NCBI RefSeq assembly: GCF_900580865.1
Contig: NZ_UTBZ01000012.1
Span: 62,001-126,000, forward strand
From: Pseudomonas viridiflava
Lineage (GTDB): Bacteria; Pseudomonadota; Gammaproteobacteria; Pseudomonadales; Pseudomonadaceae
Reading direction: 5' to 3'
Length of the DNA stretch: 64,000 nucleotides
The notes under the pieces are model-generated. The model was given only the letters and a program-made list of their open reading frames with translations. It was not told the DNA's origin and made no database searches. Made by a program: the position numbers and the translations under genes. Positions 34,791 to 43,327 of the stretch are shown one piece after another; the first letter of the stretch is position 1, and every line of letters starts with the position of its first letter.

Positions 34791-35600
34791 ATGTCGCTAT
34801 TTCACTACACTGATGCTTCGGCAGTGCTTTCAATTATAGAAAATAAAAAGCTTTGGTTGACCGATATCCGCTTCATGAATGATTCTGATGAAGCACTGGA
34901 TGGGGCGAGATATGTGGCTGAAGAAATTAAGGTGCTAACTAGTTCAGGTAATGTCATTGTTGATCAGGCACTATTTTACTTGCAAGATTTTTCAATCGAT
35001 ATGGTACGAGAGGGGCTTGCTGAGCAACATGCTTTTATCGGTTCGTTCAGCACTAGGGGGGACCATTTGGTCCAGTGGCGTTCATATGGTAACTACGCAA
35101 TTGAATTTCATGAAACTTTGAAAGACCATTTTTCGCCTATGGAAGCATGTATTTATGATATACAAGTCAAAGAAGCATTGGCGAAGGTGTTAGTAGATAG
35201 GGCGAGGAAGGCAATTGCAGATGAACTGTTAAAGTATGATGATATGGATGGATATGAGATTTCCAAGGCTCTCTGGGACTTGGGTGACGCTGTTAATCTG
35301 TTCAAGCATCAAAGTTTTGTAGATGAAAATGAAATCCGCGTTTGTCGGTTGGAAACGTCGCACTCAGATTTGATAAAGTATCGTGTTCGCAATGGCATAA
35401 TTGTCCCGTATCTTGAGATGGACTTCGAACCTCGCCACATCAAAGCTGTACATGTTGGACCTATGAAGAATCAAGAGCTCGCAGTCGCATCTTTGAAGTC
35501 GTTTTTAAACAATTTTGAATTAAGGAATATAGAAAAAGATATTTGGAGTGATTTTGATATTAAGGTTGTGCCGTCATCGATTCCTTATAGAGAGCTGTGA
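34791..35600 (+). CDS. DUF2971-family protein
   Basis: 269 residues from ATG 34791 (GAGGG upstream; a TTG at 34776 would add five). The N-terminus SLFHYTDASAVLSIIENKKLWLTDIRFMNDSDEALDG is the typical DUF2971 opening; FIGSFSTRGDHLVQWRSYG near 85 and the late QSFVDENEIRVCRLE and IKAVHVGPMKN blocks also fit. The spaced HYT, Trp-Arg-Ser-Tyr and ENEIR motifs resemble ADP-ribosyltransferase-like folds, an inference only. The family is often found near phage-defence and mobile genes. Single gene, AT-rich, no partner in the same operon. Confidence 0.75.
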   Translation: MSLFHYTDASAVLSIIENKKLWLTDIRFMNDSDEALDGARYVAEEIKVLTSSGNVIVDQALFYLQDFSIDMVREGLAEQHAFIGSFSTRGDHLVQWRSYGNYAIEFHETLKDHFSPMEACIYDIQVKEALAKVLVDRARKAIADELLKYDDMDGYEISKALWDLGDAVNLFKHQSFVDENEIRVCRLETSHSDLIKYRVRNGIIVPYLEMDFEPRHIKAVHVGPMKNQELAVASLKSFLNNFELRNIEKDIWSDFDIKVVPSSIPYREL

Positions 35601-36019
<419 letters not shown>

Positions 36020-36279
36020 TCTAGCCCGCAGGTTCTATCGTCCCCACATCACTGAAAACCAGTGATCGGGTTTGGTAGCCCGCTTCGTGTCTAGATGCAT
36101 AGCATCACCAATATCAGTCGCTTTTCCAGGACTCGAATTTAATGGTGGTCATGCGTGGGGCCCATTCGTGGGCGCCGGGTTCTAGTGCGACCGGTCTACC
36201 AACCCGCGTATGGCCGCCACCCATCGTTTGGTAGCGTGGGTGATGGCTCCTTTTAGTAATCGCGCTAGAGGTTCCATCT
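36020..36279 (+). ncRNA. Structured leader upstream of the DUF6124 gene
   Basis: Several inverted pairs are visible: ATCACTG/CAGTGAT around AAAAC (36048-36066), GGGTTTGGTAG (36068-36078) against CTACCAACCCGC (36196-36207), and GCCGCCACCCA against TGGGTGATGGC near 36214-36247, which is followed by CTCCTTTTAG. Similar leaders precede genes of this family in other fluorescent pseudomonads as far as I recall. Whether it is an untranslated leader, a small RNA or a control site is not known. Confidence 0.45.
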
Positions 36280-36642
36280 ATGTTCAAAGTAACGCCCAAC
36301 CCACCAGAAACCGATCCCGCATCCCCCTACGATTCCCTCTACCCCAAAAAACTCCACGAAGCCGCCGAGCGCGCGCTCGATCACTATCTCCTTCCCGCCG
36401 GCCACATCATGGCCAGCGTCAACGAGCCCGAGCGCATGTACCTCGCCAACCCAAAGTACGACTCGGAATCCCTGCTGGCCAATGCCAGTGAAACGCTGAG
36501 TTCCGCCTCGGAAATGCTCAACAACTTCGCCGCAGTGCTCGACCCCTCGCACCGCAAAACCGCGCTGGGCATTGCGCAGGTGGTGATGTTGGGGGAGTTG
36601 GCGGTGAATCAGGCGTTGGATAACGTTGAGGTGAAGGCGTGA
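36280..36642 (+). CDS. DUF6124-like small protein
   Basis: 120 residues, starting MFKVTPNPPETDPASPYDSLYPKKLHEAAERALDHYL, then ANASETLSSASEMLNNFAAVLDPSHRKTALGIAQVVMLGELAVNQAL. Predicted all-helical, cytoplasmic. The N-terminal FKVTPNPP and the DPSHR...GI.Q...L.E LAVN pattern are typical of a family confined mostly to Pseudomonas, with many copies per genome. Function unknown. AGAGG precedes the ATG. Preceded by a structured leader and followed by a terminator, so a single-gene unit. Confidence 0.7.
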   Translation: MFKVTPNPPETDPASPYDSLYPKKLHEAAERALDHYLLPAGHIMASVNEPERMYLANPKYDSESLLANASETLSSASEMLNNFAAVLDPSHRKTALGIAQVVMLGELAVNQALDNVEVKA

Positions 36643-36689
36643 AGCCTGTCCCACCATGGGCGGGTGAAATGCATTTTTGCTGTTAACAA

Positions 36690-36717
36690 AAAGCCGTCAC
36701 TTCCAAGTGACGGCTTT
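36690..36717. terminator. Bidirectional terminator
   Basis: AAAGCCGTCACTT and AAGTGACGGCTTT form a perfect 13-bp stem around CC, between convergent genes. Confidence 0.9.
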
Positions 36718-36728
36718 CGCTTGCAGAT

Positions 36729-38144
36729 CTAGCCAAACTGACTCGCCGACTCAACCGCAGATTTCGGCTTCCTCAACCGCGTCAACTGGTAAGCAATGCC
36801 CAACCAAACAAACCACCCCGGCATCACCATCAGTGCAATCCGCGTATCAGGCCGCAACGCCAGCAATCCCAGCACAAACCCCAAAAACGCCAACGAAAAC
36901 CAAGCCATCGGCACGCCGCCGGGCATCTTGTAAGCCGACTTCGCATGCAGATCCGGGCGTTTTTTCCGGTAGGCGATGTAAGACGCGAGGATGGTCGACC
37001 AGGTGAAGATCACCAGAATCGCCGACACGGTGGAGACGATGGTGAACGCGGTCATGACTTCCGGCACGATGAACAGCACCAGCACGCCGACCAGCATCAA
37101 CAGCGTGGTGAACGCCAGGCTCAGCAGCGGCACGCTGTTGCTCGACAGTCGGCGGAATAGGCCGGGCGCGTTGTCTTGGTTGGCCAGTCCGAACAGCATG
37201 CGGCTTGATGAGAACACGCCGCTGTTGGCCGAGGAGGCGGCCGAGGTCAGGACGACGAAGTTGACGATGCCGGCCGCTGCGGGGAAACCGGCGACGAGGA
37301 ACAGTTCGACGAAGGGGCTTTTGACCGGGGAAACCTGTTGCCATGAGGTCACGGCAATAATGCAGGTCAGCGCGAGTACGTAGAACAGGATGATCCGCAG
37401 CGGAATCGAGTTGATCGCTTTGGGCAGGGTCTTCTCTGGCGAGCGGGTTTCGGCGGCGGCGGTGCCGATCAGTTCGGTGCCGGCGAAGGAGAAGATCGCC
37501 ATTTGAAATCCGGCGAAGAAGCCGAACAAGCCGTTAGGGAACGCCGCCTGTTTGTCCACCAGGTGACTCAGGGACGCGGTGACGCCACTGGGCGAGACGA
37601 ACGAGCTGGCGATCAGCACGGCGCTGACGCCGATCAGGGTCACGACGGCAATGATCTTGATGATCGCGAACCAGAATTCCACTTCACCGAACAGCCTGAC
37701 GGTCAGCACGTTGAGGGCGAACAGGGTCGCGAGCATGCCGACGGCGGGTATCCACGCCGGTACGTCGGGGAACCAGTACTGGAAGAATCCGCCGACCACG
37801 ACGGCATCGCCGATCACCGCCACGCTCCAGCTCAGCCAGTACGACCAGCCGAGGAAGAATGCCGCGCGCGGGCCGAGGTAGGCGCCGGCGAAGTCGGCAA
37901 AGGTTTTGAAGTTGAGGTTGGACAGGAGCATTTCGCCCATGGCGCGCATGACGAAAAACACGAACAGGCCGATGATCATGTAGATGAGGATGATCGACGT
38001 CCCGGAGAGGGCGATGATCTTCCCGGAGCCCATAAACAGGCCGGTACCGATGGCACCGCCCATGGCCATTAACTGGATATGACGATTGCTGAGCGTGCGC
38101 TGCAGCGCGGGCTGTTCAGGCAGCCCGGAAGGGTTCGATTTCAT
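36729..38144 (-). CDS. APC-superfamily amino-acid permease (CycA-like)
   Basis: 471 residues and 12 membrane helices. The N-terminal LSNRHIQLMAMGGAIGTGLFMGSGKII is the classic AAT-family signature, followed by GEMLLSNLNFKTFADFAGAYLGPRAAFFLGWSYW and, in helix 6, FAGTELIGTAAAETRSPEKTLPKAI. Closest in feel to the D-serine/D-alanine/glycine transporter CycA, but substrate cannot be fixed by eye. Downstream of, and on the same strand as, the ornithine cyclodeaminase gene with 127 bases between, so it may import the amino acid used by that enzyme. Confidence 0.88.
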   Translation of the reverse strand: MKSNPSGLPEQPALQRTLSNRHIQLMAMGGAIGTGLFMGSGKIIALSGTSIILIYMIIGLFVFFVMRAMGEMLLSNLNFKTFADFAGAYLGPRAAFFLGWSYWLSWSVAVIGDAVVVGGFFQYWFPDVPAWIPAVGMLATLFALNVLTVRLFGEVEFWFAIIKIIAVVTLIGVSAVLIASSFVSPSGVTASLSHLVDKQAAFPNGLFGFFAGFQMAIFSFAGTELIGTAAAETRSPEKTLPKAINSIPLRIILFYVLALTCIIAVTSWQQVSPVKSPFVELFLVAGFPAAAGIVNFVVLTSAASSANSGVFSSSRMLFGLANQDNAPGLFRRLSSNSVPLLSLAFTTLLMLVGVLVLFIVPEVMTAFTIVSTVSAILVIFTWSTILASYIAYRKKRPDLHAKSAYKMPGGVPMAWFSLAFLGFVLGLLALRPDTRIALMVMPGWFVWLGIAYQLTRLRKPKSAVESASQFG

Positions 38145-38271
38145 TGCAAAACCTCTTGATTTTATGTTTTTGAGTTTTGGCAGAAAGTAGGTGTCGAGCG
38201 TTCTTGTTAGAGGTGCAGCGGCTAATCACAAGCTGAATTGCCCCCTGTCGCTTGGGGGCGGTCATGACCGA

Positions 38272-39324
38272 TCAACTGACGGTGCGCAGACGCGAGGTTT
38301 TGGCCGGTTGCGGATCGAGCAACTGGAAGAGGTTTTTGATGTTGGCCGGCGTCGGCACCAGGTGGATGCGCTGACCGATTTGCTGTGCCTGCGCCAGGTC
38401 TTTCAGGTAGCGCAGAGAGGAAAAGTCTTCCAGAGCAAAGCCTACCGAATCGAACACCGTGACCTGCGCGTCGTTCTCGCGCCCGGCGACTTCACCCTGC
38501 ACAATGCGGAAAAACTCGATCACCGGGGAATCGGCTGCGAGTTGCTGAATGTCGCCCTCGATGCGCGTTTGCGGCTCGAATTCGACGATGACCCGGGCGT
38601 TGCGCAGGATGTCGGCGTGCAGCTCGGTTTTACCCGGGCAGTCACCGCCGACCGCGTTGATGTGCATGCCGGGCTCGATCATCTCCGGCGTCAGAATCGT
38701 CGCGTAGGCTTTGTCGGCGGTGACTGTGGTGACGATGTCCGCGCCCTTGACCGCGTCCTTCACCGAGCTGGCCAGTATCACTTCGATGTCCGGGAACGCC
38801 GCGAGGTTGTGTTTCAACTTGAGCGAAGCGTCGCGATCAATATCGAAAATGCGGATTTCGTTGATGCCCAACATTTCATGAAAGGCCAGCGCCTGAAATT
38901 CACTTTGCGCACCGTTGCCGATCAGGGCCATCGAGGTCGAATCCGGACGAGCCAGCGATTGCGCGACCAACGCGGAGGTGGCTGCGGTGCGCACGGCGGT
39001 GGTCAAGGTCAGTTCGCTGAGTAGCGTCGGATAGCCACTCTGCACATCGGCCAGCAGACCGAAGGCCATGACCGTGAGCAAATTCTGCTGGCCGTTGTTC
39101 GGGTGGCCGTTGACGTATTTGAACGAGTACTGCTGGCCGTCGTCGGTGGGCATCAGCTCGATCACACCGTCTGCCGAGTGATTGGCCGTGCGCGGCGATT
39201 TATCAAACTGCGCCCAGCGTGCGTAATCCGCTTCGATGTAGCCGGCCATTTCGCGGATGGCGCGGCGGATACCGACTTGGGTGAACAGGCGTGCAGCGTC
39301 ATCGACATCAATAAAAAGCGTCAT
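38272..39324 (-). CDS. Ornithine cyclodeaminase family protein
   Basis: 350 residues from ATG 39324 with GGAG upstream. ocd/mu-crystallin family: Rossmann motif ALIGNGAQSEFQALAF near residue 133, IRIFDIDRDASLKLK, and HINAVGGDCPGKTELHADILRNARVIVE with the conserved Asp/Lys region. Ornithine cyclodeaminase turns ornithine into proline plus ammonia with internally recycled NAD; family members also act on other amino acids. The neighbouring polyamine/acetyl-hydrolase and Lrp regulator favour arginine-ornithine or lysine-type metabolism. Confidence 0.88.
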   Translation of the reverse strand: MTLFIDVDDAARLFTQVGIRRAIREMAGYIEADYARWAQFDKSPRTANHSADGVIELMPTDDGQQYSFKYVNGHPNNGQQNLLTVMAFGLLADVQSGYPTLLSELTLTTAVRTAATSALVAQSLARPDSTSMALIGNGAQSEFQALAFHEMLGINEIRIFDIDRDASLKLKHNLAAFPDIEVILASSVKDAVKGADIVTTVTADKAYATILTPEMIEPGMHINAVGGDCPGKTELHADILRNARVIVEFEPQTRIEGDIQQLAADSPVIEFFRIVQGEVAGRENDAQVTVFDSVGFALEDFSSLRYLKDLAQAQQIGQRIHLVPTPANIKNLFQLLDPQPAKTSRLRTVS

Positions 39325-39374
39325 GGTCTTATTCTCCGATCCAGTCATTGAAAAGTTGTAGAGCGGCGGGCGGC

Positions 39375-40409
39375 TCAGCTGCGTTTGCTCTCGAAACCGT
39401 GCAGCACGTTGACGGCGTTGATGCCGATTTCATCGACCATGTAGCCGCCCTCCATGACGAACAGGGTCGGGCAGCCGACGCTGGCGATCAGTTCACCGAT
39501 GCCGATGAAGTCATCGCTTTCCAGCAGGAAGTGGCTGATGGGATCGTCCTTGAACGTGTCGACACCGAGGGAAATCACCAGCACTTCAGGGGCGAACTGC
39601 TGGAGCTTTTTGCAGGCGTGGAGCAGGGCGTTGCGGTAGCTCTCCCAGGTGGTGTTTTTCGGCAGGGGATAGTTGAGGTTGTACCCCTCGCCGACACCCG
39701 CGCCGACTTCATGGCTGTACCCGGAGAAGTACGGATAGGACACCGCCGGTTCACCGTGCAACGACACGAACATGACGTCGCTGCGCTGGTAAAAAATGTT
39801 CTGCGTGCCGTTGCCGTGATGGAAGTCGACATCCAGCACCGCGACGCGTTTGGCGCCCTGAGTGATGGCTTGTTGCGCGGCAATGGCGGCGTTGTTGAGG
39901 TAGCAATAACCGCCCATGTATTCGCGCGCGGCGTGATGGCCGGGCGGGCGGCACAAGGCGAAGGCACTGTCGTGGCCTTCATCGAGCAGGGCCAGGCCAG
40001 TGAGGGCGATGTCGGCGCTGGTTTTCACTGCTTGCCAGGTCGTCGCGGTGATCGGCGAGCCGGCATCCATGGCATAGAAGCCGAGCTTGCCGTCGATGAA
40101 CGTCGGCACCTCTTCGCCGGCCAGATCGCGTACCGGCCAGACCAGTGGCAAGGCGTCGTGGGTGCGACCGGTTGCGCGCCATTCGGCCCAGGCATTTTCG
40201 AGAAAACTGACGTAGCGCTCGCTGTGTGCGTTGACGTAGCACGAGCGATCAAACGCGCGTGGTTCAACGATCTGCCCGAGGCCGACCTGTTTGACGCGGT
40301 TGTGCACGGTGTCGGCCCGACTCGGTTGTTCGAACGACGGTTTGAGCACGCCGTCTTTCAATTCGGTGCCGTGGTGCAAACGGTGGGAATCACTGAAAAC
40401 TGTAAACAT
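39375..40409 (-). CDS. Histone deacetylase-family / acetylpolyamine amidohydrolase
   Basis: 344 residues from ATG 40409. Zn-dependent arginase-deacetylase fold: ALCRPPGHHA near residue 155 (His-His pair), VLDVDFHHGNGTQ (metal-binding Asp and His) near 190, SLGVDTFKDDP (second Asp) near 280, and MEGGYM near 315. Length and motif context match pseudomonad AphA/AphB enzymes, which hydrolyse N-acetylputrescine or acetylcadaverine. Fifty bases before, and on the same strand as, the ornithine cyclodeaminase gene, so one operon. Divergent from the Lrp regulator. Confidence 0.88.
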   Translation of the reverse strand: MFTVFSDSHRLHHGTELKDGVLKPSFEQPSRADTVHNRVKQVGLGQIVEPRAFDRSCYVNAHSERYVSFLENAWAEWRATGRTHDALPLVWPVRDLAGEEVPTFIDGKLGFYAMDAGSPITATTWQAVKTSADIALTGLALLDEGHDSAFALCRPPGHHAAREYMGGYCYLNNAAIAAQQAITQGAKRVAVLDVDFHHGNGTQNIFYQRSDVMFVSLHGEPAVSYPYFSGYSHEVGAGVGEGYNLNYPLPKNTTWESYRNALLHACKKLQQFAPEVLVISLGVDTFKDDPISHFLLESDDFIGIGELIASVGCPTLFVMEGGYMVDEIGINAVNVLHGFESKRS

Positions 40410-40528
40410 TCTGCGCATCCGTTATTGTTAGCCAGTGCAAATATTCTGTTCTGGCTTGGCTGCGCTTTCTTTGCTTTGTGTTCGTGGTTTTGCGGATTAT
40501 TCGGGCGTTTTTACTCAGGAATGGCGTC

Positions 40529-41029
40529 ATGCAGAAAAAAATATCCAAACGCATCAGCCTCGACGAGACCGACCTGGCTATTCTCGAGTTGTTGCAGGAA
40601 GACGCCAGTATTTCCAACGCTGAACTCAGTGAGCGGCTGTCGCTGAGCCTTACGCCGTGCTGGCGGCGGCGCAAGCGCATGGAGGAGGCCGGAGTGATCA
40701 AGGGCTATCAGGCCAACCTCGATCGGCGAATGCTCGGGCTGGATATCATGGCGTTCGTGCACATTCGTTTTTCCACCCACGCCGACCACGCGCCGGACGC
40801 CTTCGAGGCGGTGATTGCGCAATTGCCGCAGGTGGTGGCCTGCCACAAGATCACCGGCGATGCAGATTATGTGTTGCAGGTGTTGGCGGAGGATCTTGAT
40901 AGCTACAGCGACTTCATTGAGCAGGTGCTCAGGCGTCAGGTGGGGATTGCCTCGATTCAGTCCAGCCTGGCGTTGCGCGAGGTCAAGACTGGGAGCCGTA
41001 TTGCGATCCCTAAACCGGTAAAGGATTGA
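40529..41029 (+). CDS. Lrp/AsnC-family transcriptional regulator
   Basis: 166 residues from ATG 40529, AGGA eight bases upstream; the frame is open to 40478 but without a better start. Helix-turn-helix DETDLAILELLQEDASISNAELSERLSLSLTPCWRRRKRMEEAGVIKGY is the classic Lrp opening, followed by the RAM ligand domain (VVACHKITGDADYVLQVLAEDLDSYSDFIEQVL). Divergent from the deacetylase-ornithine cyclodeaminase genes across about 120 bases, so it likely controls them in response to an amino acid. Confidence 0.93.
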   Translation: MQKKISKRISLDETDLAILELLQEDASISNAELSERLSLSLTPCWRRRKRMEEAGVIKGYQANLDRRMLGLDIMAFVHIRFSTHADHAPDAFEAVIAQLPQVVACHKITGDADYVLQVLAEDLDSYSDFIEQVLRRQVGIASIQSSLALREVKTGSRIAIPKPVKD

Positions 41030-41042
41030 GGGGGCAGGCTTC

Positions 41043-41708
41043 TCAGGTGCCAAAATTAAACGCGATGGATATCCGTGGCCTTTTCCCTTCAAAGCGTCTT
41101 ACCGAATGCATCAGCCATGAGGGGAACATGATGAACGTTCCGCTCCTGGCGGCGCAGACCGTGCTGAAACCGGCAGTCAGGCAGTCCTCGACTCTCATGC
41201 GCAGGGCCGGGTTGTAGGTCGAGGCGACCATGCCGCGTGGGTCGATGAATTCCAGGTCTCCGTCTACGGTCGGGTCGTCTTCTCGTCCGCCGGCATCGAC
41301 CCAGTAAACACCGGACCAGAACGCGCCGGGGTGGCCATGCAGTGAGTTGCTGTGGCCCGCTTCATTTACGTTGACCCAGGCGTTGATCTTCCATTCGAAG
41401 TGCGGCTCGGTCAGCCCGTATTGGTCGCTATGTACAGCGGTGAGTTGGCCGGCGAATGCCTTGGCAAATTCAACCAGCGCTGCGCAGGCGTCTCCTTCCC
41501 AATGTGCGAAGTCATTGGCGGACTGCCAACCGCCGTCGTTGCTGCGCTGTGTACCGTTGCGATCTTGAACCATGCGCGTGGTGACGATGGCTTTCAACTC
41601 CGCATTGAGTTTTTCTGCACCCGGGTACTGGACACTCGCCAATGGGGTTGCGAACAGTCGTCGAATTTTTATCAGTTCTGGATCGACCAGTTGGATGCCC
41701 GACTGCAT
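41043..41708 (-). CDS. 2OG-Fe(II) oxygenase superfamily protein
   Basis: 221 residues. Family PF13759-like: INAWVNVNEAGHSNSLHGHPGAFWSGVYWV carries the proximal His residues, FIDPRG follows, and SGTFIMFPSWLMHSVRRFEGKRPRISIAFNF has the distal His and the 2OG-binding Arg. Start ATG 41708 with AAAGGAA upstream. Substrate unknown; related proteins are found in phages and bacteria. Convergent with the lrp-type gene with 13 bases between stops. Confidence 0.85.
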   Translation of the reverse strand: MQSGIQLVDPELIKIRRLFATPLASVQYPGAEKLNAELKAIVTTRMVQDRNGTQRSNDGGWQSANDFAHWEGDACAALVEFAKAFAGQLTAVHSDQYGLTEPHFEWKINAWVNVNEAGHSNSLHGHPGAFWSGVYWVDAGGREDDPTVDGDLEFIDPRGMVASTYNPALRMRVEDCLTAGFSTVCAARSGTFIMFPSWLMHSVRRFEGKRPRISIAFNFGT

Positions 41709-42103
41709 TTGACGTTTGATTCCTTTCGGTGAGTTGCAATAACGATACCGAACGAAAAAATCAGTTGATGTAAACCTTTGTTAAACCTGACGTAGTTATT
41801 GTAAATGTCCGGTTTAACGCGTAAATCAGCCCCCCTCCATGGCAAACGGCTTAGCCGTTGCCACGGAGGGGTTGTTAGCGTTGAGCAAAGCAGCCGAGAA
41901 GAGGGTGAGTAAATGGACTTGGTGATGGCTATTTAGTAGCATTTCGTGCCTTTACTCAGGAGTCGCCGCACAATGGAAGCTACATAGCCCCAAGCTTGGT
42001 ACAACACACGACCGCTAAATAAGCCCCTCTGCATTGCCCGTAGCGCCCTGTTGGCTGAATAGGCCGGGTGCTTGATTGTCAGCTATTTACGTAAAGAGAA
42101 TTT
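41709..42103. other. Gap with a strong hairpin
   Basis: 395 bases without a gene. CCCCTCC (41832-41838) and GGAGGGG (41865-41871) bracket an inner stem GGCAAACGGC / GCCGTTGCC. No T tract follows directly, so it is not a clean terminator. The remaining sequence up to lepB shows nothing recognisable. Confidence 0.6.
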
Positions 42104-42901
42104 ATGTCTGCTCCTGATAAGCCGAAGCTGCCGCTGCAAGCATTTGTGATGTCGTGCCTGGTGGCCGGCTGGGGTCTGGTGTATGCCGGTCAGGTGAAGT
42201 GGGCGGTGCGTGTTGCCGCTTTGCTCTATCTGGGTGTGATTTTACTCGGTGTCTGCGGGGTGCCTGCCACGCCAGTGGGCCTGTATGTCTTCGCTACCTT
42301 TATCGTTCTGGTGAAACTCGGTTCGGCCACGGCAGCTGCGATATCGGTGCGCAAAAACGACCGTCCGATGGCGAGTCCAGGTACCCGTTTTCACGTGCTT
42401 TACGTGGTGGCGCTGGTCGTCCTCACGCTGGTGCTTTTGGGACCACTACGAGGCCCGACGCTGGGGTTCAAGACTTACTTCATCCCCTCTGGCTCCATGG
42501 TTCCGACCCTTTCGATCGGTGACTATATCGTGACCCAAATGCGCATCGACGCGCCGCAGGTGGGCGACATTGTGACTTATCGCTACAACGGCACGGAGGC
42601 TGTCAAACGTGTGGCGGCTGTGGGTGGCGATACCTTGTCGATTGTTGACGGTAAGGTCATTCGCAACGGTGAAAACATGGGGCTGTTCTTTGCGCCGCCA
42701 GAGCGAGTGAAGGATCCTCGTTATCTGCAGACGCCGCAGACGGTGATCGAGAAAGATCACGTATATCTGCTCGGCGATAACCGCGACAGCAGTAACGACA
42801 GTCGCTTTATGGGCCAGGTCGCACTTGAAGAGATTACCGGTAAAGTCACCGGTATCTGGTTCTCAAAGGATCGGTCGCGGATAGGTAGCGTTGTTCATTG
42901 A
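42104..42901 (+). CDS. lepB: Signal peptidase I (accessory copy)
   Basis: 265 residues. N-terminal third has four hydrophobic segments (residues 12-115), then the S26 peptidase: nucleophilic Ser in YFIPSGSMVPTLSIGDY near residue 130, general-base Lys in EAVKRVAAVGGD near 167, and the terminal box LLGDNRDSSNDSR near 225. It cleaves signal peptides at the periplasmic face. The usual pseudomonad lepB sits with lepA and rnc; this copy stands alone and has a different, more hydrophobic N-terminus, so it is probably a second enzyme with a special set of substrates. Confidence 0.9.
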   Translation: MSAPDKPKLPLQAFVMSCLVAGWGLVYAGQVKWAVRVAALLYLGVILLGVCGVPATPVGLYVFATFIVLVKLGSATAAAISVRKNDRPMASPGTRFHVLYVVALVVLTLVLLGPLRGPTLGFKTYFIPSGSMVPTLSIGDYIVTQMRIDAPQVGDIVTYRYNGTEAVKRVAAVGGDTLSIVDGKVIRNGENMGLFFAPPERVKDPRYLQTPQTVIEKDHVYLLGDNRDSSNDSRFMGQVALEEITGKVTGIWFSKDRSRIGSVVH

Positions 42902-43327
42902 GTTACCCCGGCCGTGACGTACTTCGAGAGACGCCACGACTTCTGGTCGTTGTGCTCCTCTCAGCGGCTAACGCGGATCGCGCTTGGCGGGGGGGGCGCG
43001 ATCGGGGCCTGACACAAAAACAGTAACGACCCGTTCAATCACAGCCCAGAAGAAGGGCCGTGCGTGTCAGATTGATAGATAAAGTTTCGGGCTTAGGCCT
43101 TTTGTTTTACACCATGGTAAAGTCGCGCGGGGATCTGGCGTGCCAACGCTGGGTTGAGGGGGCTGATCGCAATCCCGATGGATGTATCCGTGAGTTTTTC
43201 ATGAAAAACTCAGCGCGAGATTTTGTCGATATTCAGCTAAGCGCATAGAGTTGTTTACACAAGCAAGACGTTTGAGTGGCTCTGTTTGCCATCTCTGTTT
43301 TGCTATAAAAATTAAGGTACTGCAGTA
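42902..43327. other. Gap upstream of the acyltransferase gene
   Basis: 426 bases without a supported gene. A G-rich run (GGCGGGGGGGG) lies near 42990, and the last 70 bases are AT-rich with TATAAAAAT at about 43304, a possible promoter for the next gene. Confidence 0.45.

Noticed and set aside
43060..43248. Small plus-strand frame before the acyltransferase gene
   Set aside because: No ribosome site, no signal, no pattern; treated as non-coding gap.
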